In this document: in pieces, positions 6,584 through 12,670 of the stretch | Layout: each line of letters begins with the position of its first letter | Numbering within the stretch: the stretch's first letter is position 1 | Virus record (IMG/VR): IMGVR_UViG_3300032241_001567 | Span: 1 to 34,249 of that record | From: a virus | Reading direction: 5' to 3' (one strand) | Length of the DNA: 34,249 nucleotides | The notes under the pieces: generated by a model | What the model was told of the DNA's origin: nothing | Database searches by the model: none | The model's input: only the letters and a program-made list of their open reading frames with translations | Made by a program: the position numbers and the translations under genes

Positions 6584-7531
6584 TTACTTCTTGCTAAGTA
6601 TCTCGAATACCTTTTTGTAACTGGCGGTCTCTTTGTTCAGTAAAATACGCGAGATGGACGCGTCTTCTTCTTTAGTAAGTGTATCGCGTTTGTCGGTGAA
6701 CATGGCCATCAGGCTATCGTATTCGATTACTTCTTCGTATTCGTGGAATTCGTCGGCATCTGAATAGTCAACCTCGCCGGTCTCAGCATCCTTGACAACT
6801 GCCTGATCGTACTTGATGGCCTCACGCAATTCTACCGATAATGTGGCGTAGCTGGATAACAGCAGTTTCAATACGGTCTTTTTGGCCATCTTATCAAAAT
6901 CCGTGTTCCATACCCCGAATTTGAAGGTCTTGGAATACCTTTTGCCGTGCTTTTCAACTTCGTCTTTGTGCATCATCAACGTCTTAGAAAAGCCTGAATT
7001 AGTCTCTATGTAGGCTGCATAGGCAACTACCGGCTTGGCTTCACGTTCTTTCGTGTCCTGAATCCACTCAAATTGAACGTCACCGGAAAGACGGTCATAG
7101 TTCTTTATTTCACCCTCCCGAACATCGGTAGCGTTTATCTTTTTGAAATTACTGCTGCGGATGGCCAGCTGGATAAACCCTTTGTAACCCATTTGGAATT
7201 GAGCTACCTGCACGGGGTACTCGCGGCCTTGTTCATCGGTTCGCTTTTCGTTGTATGGCACGATGTAGGCCATGCCGAGATTGTTGTTAATTGGCAGATC
7301 GAGAATTGCGGCCACTGCTGCTGCCTGATAGATACTTGCGGGGTCTGCTTTGGCGAGTAGTTTGTTTTGGGCGACAGTTTGAAGTACGGAGGCAATGAAG
7401 CCCGGCGCACGTTTGCCCAATAATTCCTGAAATTTAGCTTTTACATCGTCCCGTTGGAAAAAGTCCTTTGATGTGAGCGCTTTACTTTGCTGTTGTTGCT
7501 GTGGTGCAACTGCTGATGTTTGTTCTGACAT
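6584..7531 (-). CDS. recT: RecT single-strand annealing protein, 315 aa
   Basis: This is a RecT-family recombinase that binds single-stranded DNA and anneals complementary strands during phage recombination. Typical elements are a glutamine-rich N-terminal tail (residues 10-16), a core with NKLLAKADPASIYQAAAVAA, LDLPINNNLGMAYIVPYN, QFQMGYKGFIQLAIRS and the KMAKKTVLKLLLS segment, and an acidic C-terminus. The length fits the family (250-320). The tail near residues 240-270 (GEVDYSDADEFHEYEEVIEY) is unusually acidic and may bind the partner exonuclease, which lies immediately downstream. The pair works as a two-part system like RecE/RecT or Exo/Beta. Confidence 0.95.
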   Translation of the reverse strand: MSEQTSAVAPQQQQQSKALTSKDFFQRDDVKAKFQELLGKRAPGFIASVLQTVAQNKLLAKADPASIYQAAAVAAILDLPINNNLGMAYIVPYNEKRTDEQGREYPVQVAQFQMGYKGFIQLAIRSSNFKKINATDVREGEIKNYDRLSGDVQFEWIQDTKEREAKPVVAYAAYIETNSGFSKTLMMHKDEVEKHGKRYSKTFKFGVWNTDFDKMAKKTVLKLLLSSYATLSVELREAIKYDQAVVKDAETGEVDYSDADEFHEYEEVIEYDSLMAMFTDKRDTLTKEEDASISRILLNKETASYKKVFEILSKK

Positions 7532-7560
7532 GATTTTGATTTTTATAGATTTGAATTGAA

Positions 7561-7836
7561 TTACTTTGAATTGATGTACCCTACCTGAATATCTACCCGT
7601 CTAATTTGCAATAAGCCGAGCAGCCTACCGATTAGTCGAGTTTCAGCAGGGTATCGCTGACGGAATACCCCTACCTGAGCATCGGCACCCATTATATCGA
7701 GCTGGCAATGAGACCTACCGATATACTCGCTAATCTTGTAATACATGCGCAGTGCGCCTGTCTCTGTGGTGCGCAGTTCATATACTTTGCACCCGCCGTA
7801 AATACGTCTGAAAATCAGTTGTTGTAGCTTCTTCAT
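7561..7836 (-). CDS. hypothetical basic protein, 91 aa
   Basis: This 91-residue basic protein begins MKKLQQLIFRRIYGGCKVYE and alternates short strands and helices; no motif or family is recognised. It fits between the 154-residue gene (gap of 8 bases) and recT (gap of about 30 bases) on the early strand. Tight spacing and a normal ATG support it. The C-terminus (RRVDIQVGYINSK) is strand-like. Confidence 0.6.
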   Translation of the reverse strand: MKKLQQLIFRRIYGGCKVYELRTTETGALRMYYKISEYIGRSHCQLDIMGADAQVGVFRQRYPAETRLIGRLLGLLQIRRVDIQVGYINSK

Positions 7837-7844
7837 TGTCCGGA

Positions 7845-8309
7845 TTATTTAGCTGCGTTAAGGATGGATTGATTATAGCTGCGAGTGATCTTGCTGATAT
7901 TCTCAAAAACGTCATCAATAATCGGATTAACCCTGCTGATCGGCTGAACGATGGTAGCCTTTACATCGTTGTCATATTGAGCAGTGGCGACTACGGTCGA
8001 TTTAACCTCAGCATCTACATGCGTGAAGACGAGGTACTTCTCACAGTTGGCGGTAAATACGGGTAATCTGTCATTCGCTTTACTGTATATTACGTCAAAG
8101 AATCGGGCGCAGGTACTCCACCGGCTACCTTCTTCGTCTGACTGCCATTGTGGGTCTTCACCCTCTACATCTTCGGGGAGTTTGAATTTGATTTTGTGCC
8201 TGTCTATGTAGGCTTCCATAATAGCCTGATTGTCGGCCATCTCTAATCCTGACAATTCAATCATTGAAAGTTTGTACAGGTCTTGGATTTGTTCTAATTT
8301 TGTGCTCAT
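7845..8309 (-). CDS. hypothetical early protein, 154 aa
   Basis: The product is an acidic 154-residue protein, with residues 43-60 especially so (LPEDVEGEDPQWQSDEEG). Strand-rich segments (VFTANCEKYLVFTHVDAEVK) and a helical C-terminus follow. No family is recognised. It ends 8 bases before the next gene and is one of several small early genes upstream of recT. Such proteins often modify host functions, but nothing in the sequence shows a target. Confidence 0.68.
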   Translation of the reverse strand: MSTKLEQIQDLYKLSMIELSGLEMADNQAIMEAYIDRHKIKFKLPEDVEGEDPQWQSDEEGSRWSTCARFFDVIYSKANDRLPVFTANCEKYLVFTHVDAEVKSTVVATAQYDNDVKATIVQPISRVNPIIDDVFENISKITRSYNQSILNAAK

Positions 8310-8331
8310 CTTGATTTGATTATTATATTGA

Positions 8332-8535
8332 TTAAGAATGAGCCGTATTTGCAGTACGGCTTTTTTTGTTTATTGACCTTAAGGCCTTTTCACGGATGTG
8401 CCTGATTTCTTCATCACTCAGCGGGCTTTCCTTAATCTCGGTTGCTTCGATAGCCCTGATCTGCTTTTGGATGGTTCGCAACTGAATGATGCAGTTGTTT
8501 TCAAGGCTTTTCAGGAATTGCAAGTCGTTACTCAT
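8332..8535 (-). CDS. hypothetical helical protein, 67 aa
   Basis: This short, strongly helical and charged protein has a coiled-coil-like first half (LQFLKSLENNCIIQLRTIQK) and a basic C-terminus. The start codon overlaps the stop of the upstream 49-residue membrane protein (ATGA), so the two are probably co-translated. That coupling raises the chance that they act together. No family is recognised. Confidence 0.65.
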   Translation of the reverse strand: MSNDLQFLKSLENNCIIQLRTIQKQIRAIEATEIKESPLSDEEIRHIREKALRSINKKSRTANTAHS

Positions 8536-8681
8536 GGCTGAATCTTTGAAAGTTCGTGAAGCACTTGTACTGCATCATACAGTACATACCATAACCCAAC
8601 GATTAGCACGGCAAGCAGACTGCTAATCAGTATCTCCCAATAGCCCTTGTTGCGAAATTGTGGTTGAACTTGAGTACGCAT
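8532..8681 (-). CDS. single-span membrane protein, 49 aa
   Basis: The frame from the ATG at 8681 to the TGA at 8532-8534 encodes 49 residues. A polar N-terminus (MRTQVQPQFRNKGYWE) is followed by one membrane helix at about residues 17-38 (ILISSLLAVLIVGLWYVLYD) and a short C-terminal tail. Its stop overlaps the start of the 67-residue gene. It is the second gene of the early operon, a place where phages keep superinfection or host-takeover proteins. Its function is unknown. The clear membrane helix and the coupled junction make it credible. Confidence 0.6.
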   Translation of the reverse strand: MRTQVQPQFRNKGYWEILISSLLAVLIVGLWYVLYDAVQVLHELSKIQP

Positions 8682-8697
8682 AAACGTTAAAAGATTA

Positions 8698-8922
8698 TTA
8701 ATTGTTTGAATTTAACTTGTCCACGATTTTTTGAATGGAGGCAAGCGATACCGGATAATTAGCCATCACCAAATTCAGCGTATTACGTTGAATGCCAAAG
8801 TGTTCGGCTGCATCGGTAAAAGAGTGGAAGCTGTCAACGGCTTTCGTAAAAGCCTTGTGGTCTGTCTTCGACAATGTTACATGTCGCTTGTTTCTTTGAG
8901 GTTTAACTGCTGTTGTATTCAT
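8698..8922 (-). CDS. Cro-like small DNA-binding protein, 74 aa
   Basis: The frame starts at the ATG at 8922. Upstream in-frame codons would run into the promoter and the divergent repressor gene, so the longer reading is rejected. The product begins with a basic tail (MNTTAVKPQRNKRHVTLSK). A helix-turn-helix-like segment follows, SFHSFTDAAEHFGIQRNTLNL (residues about 33-53), in which the turn and recognition helix are plausible. As first gene of the early operon and divergent from the CI-type repressor, it sits where Cro sits in lambdoid phages and may bind the operator at 8982-8994. The assignment rests on position and fold and is not a family match. Confidence 0.65.
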   Translation of the reverse strand: MNTTAVKPQRNKRHVTLSKTDHKAFTKAVDSFHSFTDAAEHFGIQRNTLNLVMANYPVSLASIQKIVDKLNSNN

Positions 8923-8969
8923 TTTGTGCTTATTTTTGTACTTCAATTGTGTTTGAAACGATTGTGATG

Positions 8970-9001
8970 CAAAGTAAACAAATGTCGCTGACATAAACAA
9001 A
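8970..9001 (-). promoter_or_regulatory. early promoter of the minus-strand operon
   Basis: Read on the minus strand, TTTG (9001-8998) is followed after 20 bases by TTACTTTG (8977-8970), one mismatch from the Bacteroidota -7 element TAnnTTTG and with the usual spacing. Transcription would begin about 40 bases before the ATG at 8922. The palindrome at 8982-8994 lies between the two elements, where a bound repressor would block the polymerase. Confidence 0.5.
8982..8994. promoter_or_regulatory. operator-like palindrome ATGTC-GCT-GACAT
   Basis: This perfect 5-bp inverted repeat around a 3-base centre lies in the spacer of the early promoter, 44 bases upstream of the repressor start and 60 bases upstream of the Cro-like start. 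The position suits a binding site for the repressor encoded at 9038-9745, the Cro-like protein, or both in competition. Confidence 0.5.
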
Positions 9002-9037
9002 GATGTTTCAGACTTTTTAAAGATAATTTTAACTGCG

Positions 9038-9745
9038 ATGAATAACTTATTGATAGATAAAGTATCAAGCGGTATTTTAAAACCCGTAATTGATGGATTA
9101 GGGTTGAGCACCAATGAATTTGAGAGACAAATCGGTGTTAGTTATTCATCAATCGCTACTGCCATAAGGAGAGGAACTGCAATAAAGTCTGAAACATCTA
9201 AAAGAATATTGAAGACATTCCCACAAATAAACCCTAAATACCTTGAAACAGGCATCGGCAGTATGTTTATAAATGAACAAACCCCGTCCAAATCAATACC
9301 GGTACTCGGTGATGCAGTAGCAGGTACTAATCAGCAATTGATATACAATGATACCCGACATGAACAGTCAGAACGTATAGACGTGGGCGACCTTTTGCGC
9401 GATTCAGAGGCGGCTTTTACGGTATTTGGCAACAGTATGGTTCCATCATATCCATCAGGCTGTCTTTTGGGTATAAGGCGTAACTATGATGGGTTTATTC
9501 AGCCCGGCGAGACTTATGTGATAGTAACCAAGTCAAACAGGGTATTTAAGAGATTATACAATACAGATGACCTCGGCGCCTATGAATGCTTTTCAGATAA
9601 TGTAATGGTTCACGAAAGCGGGGCATTGAAAGGCAAGTATTTTTATCCTCCGTTTAAAATCCCGAAAGATGATGTGATAGAAATTTGGGATGTAGTTGGA
9701 ATGATAAGGCGTAACCGTAATTCAATGATTTTAAATAGAATGTAA
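9038..9745 (+). CDS. phage repressor, LexA/CI type with S24 peptidase domain, 235 aa
   Basis: This is the lysogeny repressor. The N-terminal XRE-like helix-turn-helix (about residues 15-60; NEFERQIGVSYSSIATAIRRG) binds operators. The C-terminal S24 peptidase domain (about 85-225) has the catalytic serine in FGNSMVPSYPSG (Ser133) and the lysine in VFKRL (Lys171). A candidate self-cleavage bond, Ala95-Gly96, lies in LGDAVAGT. These three features predict RecA-stimulated self-cleavage and SOS induction of the phage. The gene is divergent from the early operon and overlooks the palindrome at 8982-8994, its likely operator. The product lacks nothing essential, so the lysogenic switch appears intact. 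Confidence 0.9.
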   Translation: MNNLLIDKVSSGILKPVIDGLGLSTNEFERQIGVSYSSIATAIRRGTAIKSETSKRILKTFPQINPKYLETGIGSMFINEQTPSKSIPVLGDAVAGTNQQLIYNDTRHEQSERIDVGDLLRDSEAAFTVFGNSMVPSYPSGCLLGIRRNYDGFIQPGETYVIVTKSNRVFKRLYNTDDLGAYECFSDNVMVHESGALKGKYFYPPFKIPKDDVIEIWDVVGMIRRNRNSMILNRM

Positions 9746-9746
9746 C

Positions 9747-9983
9747 ATGAAAAAAGTATTTTTTATTATCGCATTTATCTGCTTTGCATCATGCACTAAA
9801 AGAGGAACAGAGGTGAAATGTATTGTCTATGTTCAAACATATTTGGGTAATAACCTTTATTCATCTTTGAATGTAGATACTGTTTATTTCGCTAATAACA
9901 CACTTGCGCAAGATTATGCAGCCACCTTCCCAAAATTCGATTCGACTATGCGAAAAGAATATTGTCAATGTAATGTTCAATAA
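9747..9983 (+). CDS. small lipoprotein in the lysogeny module, 78 aa
   Basis: The product has a short lipoprotein signal peptide, MKKVFFIIAFICFASC, with the lipidation cysteine at residue 16 in an FASC lipobox. A polar mature domain of about 60 residues with two further cysteines near the end (YCQCNVQ) follows. The residues after the cysteine (TKRG) are basic, not acidic, so the Bacteroidota surface-export signal is absent and the protein probably stays in the periplasm. The gene begins one base after the repressor stop, so it would be made in lysogens. Small lipoproteins in this position often block superinfection; that role is inferred. Confidence 0.72.
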   Translation: MKKVFFIIAFICFASCTKRGTEVKCIVYVQTYLGNNLYSSLNVDTVYFANNTLAQDYAATFPKFDSTMRKEYCQCNVQ

Positions 9984-9990
9984 ATAGCTT

Positions 9991-10329
9991 ATGCAAACAC
10001 AGGATGAATTTCGCAACAGATTTATAAATGCCATTCGTAATGTAGTGGCAGACCCTAAATTTACAGAGACAACAGAGGGTGACGTAGCTATTAAAATCGG
10101 GATGCGGGCAAGTGTACTATCCCGGATAAAAAGTCATCACGGAATGCCGACACCTGAACAGATACTATTACTTTGCTCGGAATTTAATATAGCGCCGGAT
10201 TATTTATTACTCGGAATTGGTGAGGTATTTCGCAGCCATCAATTGAGTGTAGGTCAGCGATTAGAAAGACTTGAAGATGAAATTATAAAGCTGAAAAGAA
10301 TAAAAATACCGGCAGCCATTACCGGTTAA
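9991..10329 (+). CDS. XRE-like helix-turn-helix regulator, 112 aa
   Basis: This 112-residue protein has an XRE-type DNA-binding domain at about residues 28-72 (VAIKIGMRASVLSRIKSHHG, followed by TPEQILLLCSEFNIAPDYLLLG, a typical closing helix). A short coiled coil near residues 84-105 is likely to dimerise. It lies 7 bases after the lipoprotein gene in the same transcription unit as the repressor, and its last codons overlap the left integrase arm-type repeat. It may act on integrase or on the same operators as the repressor; the sequence does not say which. Confidence 0.78.
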   Translation: MQTQDEFRNRFINAIRNVVADPKFTETTEGDVAIKIGMRASVLSRIKSHHGMPTPEQILLLCSEFNIAPDYLLLGIGEVFRSHQLSVGQRLERLEDEIIKLKRIKIPAAITG

Positions 10330-10345
10330 CGCAACCGCTAACACC
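10323..10345 (+). repeat. integrase arm-type repeat, left copy
   Basis: The sequence CGGTTAACG-caac-CGCTAACACC matches the right copy at 10542-10564 at 19 of 23 positions; only the four central bases differ. It overlaps the stop codon of the 112-residue regulator and lies about 80 bases left of the tRNA-derived core. The halves form an imperfect inverted repeat of GTTARCG. It is a candidate site for the integrase N-terminal domain. Confidence 0.6.
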
Positions 10346-10380
10346 ACCCTACTAGTTTGACAAAAATAAATACTGCAATT

Positions 10381-10395
10381 TATTGATAATCAATA
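10381..10395. promoter_or_regulatory. 15-bp palindrome TATTGATAATCAATA in attP
   Basis: This perfect inverted repeat (7 bp on each side of one central A) lies in the AT-rich segment between the left arm repeat and the tRNA-derived core. It could bind a DNA-bending protein or excision factor, or act as an operator. The sequence shows the symmetry but no partner. Confidence 0.35.
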
Positions 10396-10427
10396 CAATA
10401 AATAATGCTATCCCACTAAAAAACATT

Positions 10428-10469
10428 TTCCCAAGCTGAGGGTCGCGGGTTCGAGTCTCGTCTTCCGCT
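10428..10469 (+). other. attP core: 3' half of tRNA-Gly(CCC)
   Basis: The 42 bases copy a tRNA from the anticodon loop to the discriminator base. They comprise the loop TTCCCAA (anticodon CCC at 10430-10432), stem strand GCTGA, variable loop GGGTC, T arm GCGGG-TTCGAGT-CTCGT, acceptor strand CTTCCGC and discriminator T, the base usual for tRNA-Gly. The 5' half is absent, so it cannot fold into a tRNA. Such a fragment is the hallmark of an attachment site: on integration it replaces and restores the 3' end of the host tRNA-Gly gene. The integrase gene starts about 100 bases downstream. Confidence 0.85.
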
Positions 10470-10541
10470 CTTAACTAAAATGTTTAAAATCAATAAGTTA
10501 TAAAATCAACTACCCCACTAAGACCCTCATCATAAGCACAA

Positions 10542-10564
10542 CGGTTAACGATTTCGCTAACACC
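10542..10564 (+). repeat. integrase arm-type repeat, right copy
   Basis: The sequence CGGTTAACG-attt-CGCTAACACC is the partner of 10323-10345, in the same orientation, 219 bases away and about 72 bases right of the tRNA-derived core. It ends one base before the integrase ATG, so integrase bound here could also limit its own expression. A second shared element, CCCACTAA, occurs at 10412 and 10514, again one on each side of the core. Confidence 0.6.
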
Positions 10565-10565
10565 T

Positions 10566-11765
10566 ATGATAAAACTTGCCAACAATTGCTATTGCTCGGA
10601 TATAGCCGTTTCCCCTAAAAACTGGCAGAACAAAAACGTCTCGATCAAAAAGGCATGGTTCATTCACTTTCGGTTTTATGACCCGCTATTTAGGAAGGAA
10701 TGGCCGAATGGCATGCAACGGATTTACAAAAACGACATAAACAAGTTTAAGACCATTGAATCCCGACAAGCTGCCGTAAGGGAAACAATCAACTTTTACC
10801 GGTCACTACTGATAGACGCGAATTGGAATCCGATCACCGACACGATGGATGACCCAATCGCCCGACCACAGGAATACATCATCAGCCCCGGCGCAGGCTT
10901 TATAAATGCACTCGATGCAGCATTTGAACGGATGGACTTATCCACCCACACAAAGGAGGATATGCGCTCAGTGTTGAAATACACAAAGCAAGCCATCAAA
11001 CAATTACGGTTAGACTATCAGGCTATATCTGATGTTAAGCGGAGGCATATAATAGCTATACTCGATCAGATCGGGCGTAACAATAAGACATTTACACCTA
11101 AACGGTATAATGTGTACCGGAAGTACCTATCTGCTATATTTCGCGTTCTAATGGAGCTGGAAGCCATAGAGATAAACCCGATACCGGCTATTCCCCGAAA
11201 AAAAACAGATCCGACACCTCCCAAAACCCTACTCACCCAGTCCGACATCACCAAGATACACACGCTAAAAGACACGAATTACCCATTTTATAGGCTGATA
11301 CTGATGTTTTATTCAAGTGGGGCAAGGACGACCGAAATAATGAATATCAGGCGGGATGACGTGGATTTAATCAATCAGTTAGTTACCTACAAAGTCAATA
11401 AAGGCAAAGCTCGTTATGTAAAGCGGGCAATACCTGACACCTACCTACATTTATGGGCTGAAATTATTGGGGAGTGTTCGGGCAATCAATATCTATTCGG
11501 GGATGGCTTGAAACCTGCCGACAAACCTATCAGAGTTGACCAAGTGAAAAGGCGTTGGGCGTTATGGGTTCAAAAGGGACTGGGTATAAAAGCCACATGG
11601 TACAGTTTGAAGCATCTGTACACCGACAATCTCGCTGCGATCTATGGTACTGCTATCCCTGCACATCTGAACGCTCACGATATAGCGATGACTGAACGGC
11701 ATTATGCGGTCAACGAGGGTGAAAGGAAAAATGAGATATTGAAACGGGCAAATGTGAAATTCTAA
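10566..11765 (+). CDS. int: tyrosine-family phage integrase, 399 aa
   Basis: This site-specific recombinase integrates and, with helpers, excises the phage. Residues 110-205 form the SAM-like core-binding domain, and residues 225-390 the catalytic domain. Catalytic positions visible are Arg254 in SSGARTTEI, box II YSLKH (Lys349, His350), His371 in NAHDIAMTE and the nucleophile Tyr380 in ERHYAV. In box II the usual HxLRH reads YxLKH, a variation common in Bacteroidota integrases and not a sign of inactivity. The N-terminal 100 residues probably bind the arm-type repeats. The gene lies directly after attP. Length is typical (350-420). Confidence 0.93.
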   Translation: MIKLANNCYCSDIAVSPKNWQNKNVSIKKAWFIHFRFYDPLFRKEWPNGMQRIYKNDINKFKTIESRQAAVRETINFYRSLLIDANWNPITDTMDDPIARPQEYIISPGAGFINALDAAFERMDLSTHTKEDMRSVLKYTKQAIKQLRLDYQAISDVKRRHIIAILDQIGRNNKTFTPKRYNVYRKYLSAIFRVLMELEAIEINPIPAIPRKKTDPTPPKTLLTQSDITKIHTLKDTNYPFYRLILMFYSSGARTTEIMNIRRDDVDLINQLVTYKVNKGKARYVKRAIPDTYLHLWAEIIGECSGNQYLFGDGLKPADKPIRVDQVKRRWALWVQKGLGIKATWYSLKHLYTDNLAAIYGTAIPAHLNAHDIAMTERHYAVNEGERKNEILKRANVKF

Positions 11766-12265
11766 TTACGCCCGCTAAGACTAAAAAAACAATACAATAA
11801 AAATCAGTCAGTTACACTTATATCAAATAAATATTTGTTAGTCACATAAATATATAATAAGTTCCTGCGCCTACATGCACGCGGGTACTGACTATAATAT
11901 ATTATTACTATAATAGAGAGTATATATATCGTTTGTAAGGAAAGAGAGTAAAGAGAGAAAACCATTTACTTTTTTTTCGCAACATTTTTTTGTTTTGGTA
12001 GATGGCGATAAAAACTAATGCGTTTATCTAATCAGCCTAAAAACCGAAATTGGCAAATCGCATTCAACGCAATAACCCAAAATCAATTCTAACCCTATTC
12101 CTATCCCCTAAATTTCGATTATCTACCCTGCCCGTGTATGTTTATACCCCTGAAACGGAATTTACCGCCTTAAAATCGCAAAGAATGCATGTGCGTATTT
12201 CTCTTGAAGTATATTTTTTTCGCAATTAGAAAATTTATACCTTTGCAATTAGAAATAATTACAAT
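11766..12265. other. 500-base non-coding stretch, candidate packaging region
   Basis: No credible gene or tRNA was found on either strand. The left part is very AT-rich, with TATATA-like runs around 11850-11860, 11891-11915 and 11921-11930. A GC-rich hairpin sits alone at 11864-11885 (CCTGCG/CGCGGG stem, 10-base loop). A purine-rich GAGAG run lies near 11915-11960 and T-runs near 11970-11990. The right end carries the late promoter. Because the stretch directly precedes the terminase small subunit gene, it is where a cos or pac site would be expected, but no site can be proven from one sequence. Confidence 0.5.
12222..12255 (+). promoter_or_regulatory. late promoter with paired direct repeats
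   Basis: TACCTTTG at 12238-12245 is a perfect TAnnTTTG element, with a T-rich stretch about 17-23 bases upstream in place of a clear -33 TTTG. The 11-base GCAATTAGAAA occurs at 12222-12232 and again at 12245-12255, a 23-base period that brackets the -7 element. Paired sites two helical turns apart suggest a regulator bound over the promoter of the terminase operon. The start codon follows at 12266. Confidence 0.6.
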
Positions 12266-12670
12266 ATGGGTATCAAGGAACTCGGAACGCATATAGACGA
12301 AATAATCGCAATGATTGAAAACGGCAAAACGTATTCGAATATTTGTAAAAAGCATAAGTGTTGTCGAAGTACGTTGAATAGCCTTTTATCAAAGCCTGAA
12401 CACTTCGCGCGTGCGTCTCAGGCTTACACAATGGCTGCTGATGCTGATGCTGATAGAGCTATTGAAGTTCTTGAAGATCCAAATATCGATATTCAGAGAG
12501 CAAGAGAGATAGCGCATCACTTGCGCTGGTCTGCAAAAATGAAGAATCGCAATAAGTTTGGTGATAAAATCGTCACACAGGGCGACCCTAATAATCCAAT
12601 CCATACCGACAATACCCTAACCGTAATCTTCAAAGACCACGATACCCCGAAAAATGGAGATCGCATTTAA
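12266..12670 (+). CDS. terminase small subunit, 134 aa
   Basis: This is the probable DNA-recognition subunit of the packaging motor. The N-terminal helix-turn-helix (about residues 8-45; GKTYSNICKKHKCCRSTLNS) would bind the packaging site. A helical segment follows, with AREIAHHLRWSAKMKNRNKFGDK (about 78-100), a pattern seen in small terminases of P22-like and Mu-like type. The C-terminal tail is polar and would contact the large subunit. It overlaps the large subunit gene by 17 bases and lies right behind the late promoter and the non-coding stretch that may carry its target. Confidence 0.8.
   Translation: MGIKELGTHIDEIIAMIENGKTYSNICKKHKCCRSTLNSLLSKPEHFARASQAYTMAADADADRAIEVLEDPNIDIQRAREIAHHLRWSAKMKNRNKFGDKIVTQGDPNNPIHTDNTLTVIFKDHDTPKNGDRI

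Noticed and set aside
8923-9114. Long minus-strand start of the Cro-like gene reaching into the repressor gene
   Set aside because: The extra 64 residues run through the early promoter, operator and first codons of the divergent repressor; the ATG at 8922 fits better.
10428-10469. Functional tRNA gene at 10.4 kb
   Set aside because: Only the anticodon loop to the discriminator is present; no 5' acceptor or D arm precedes it, so it is an attachment-site fragment.
12001-12060. Small coding frame in the non-coding stretch starting near 12002
   Set aside because: The ATG-led frame stops after nine codons and there is no continuation in other frames.
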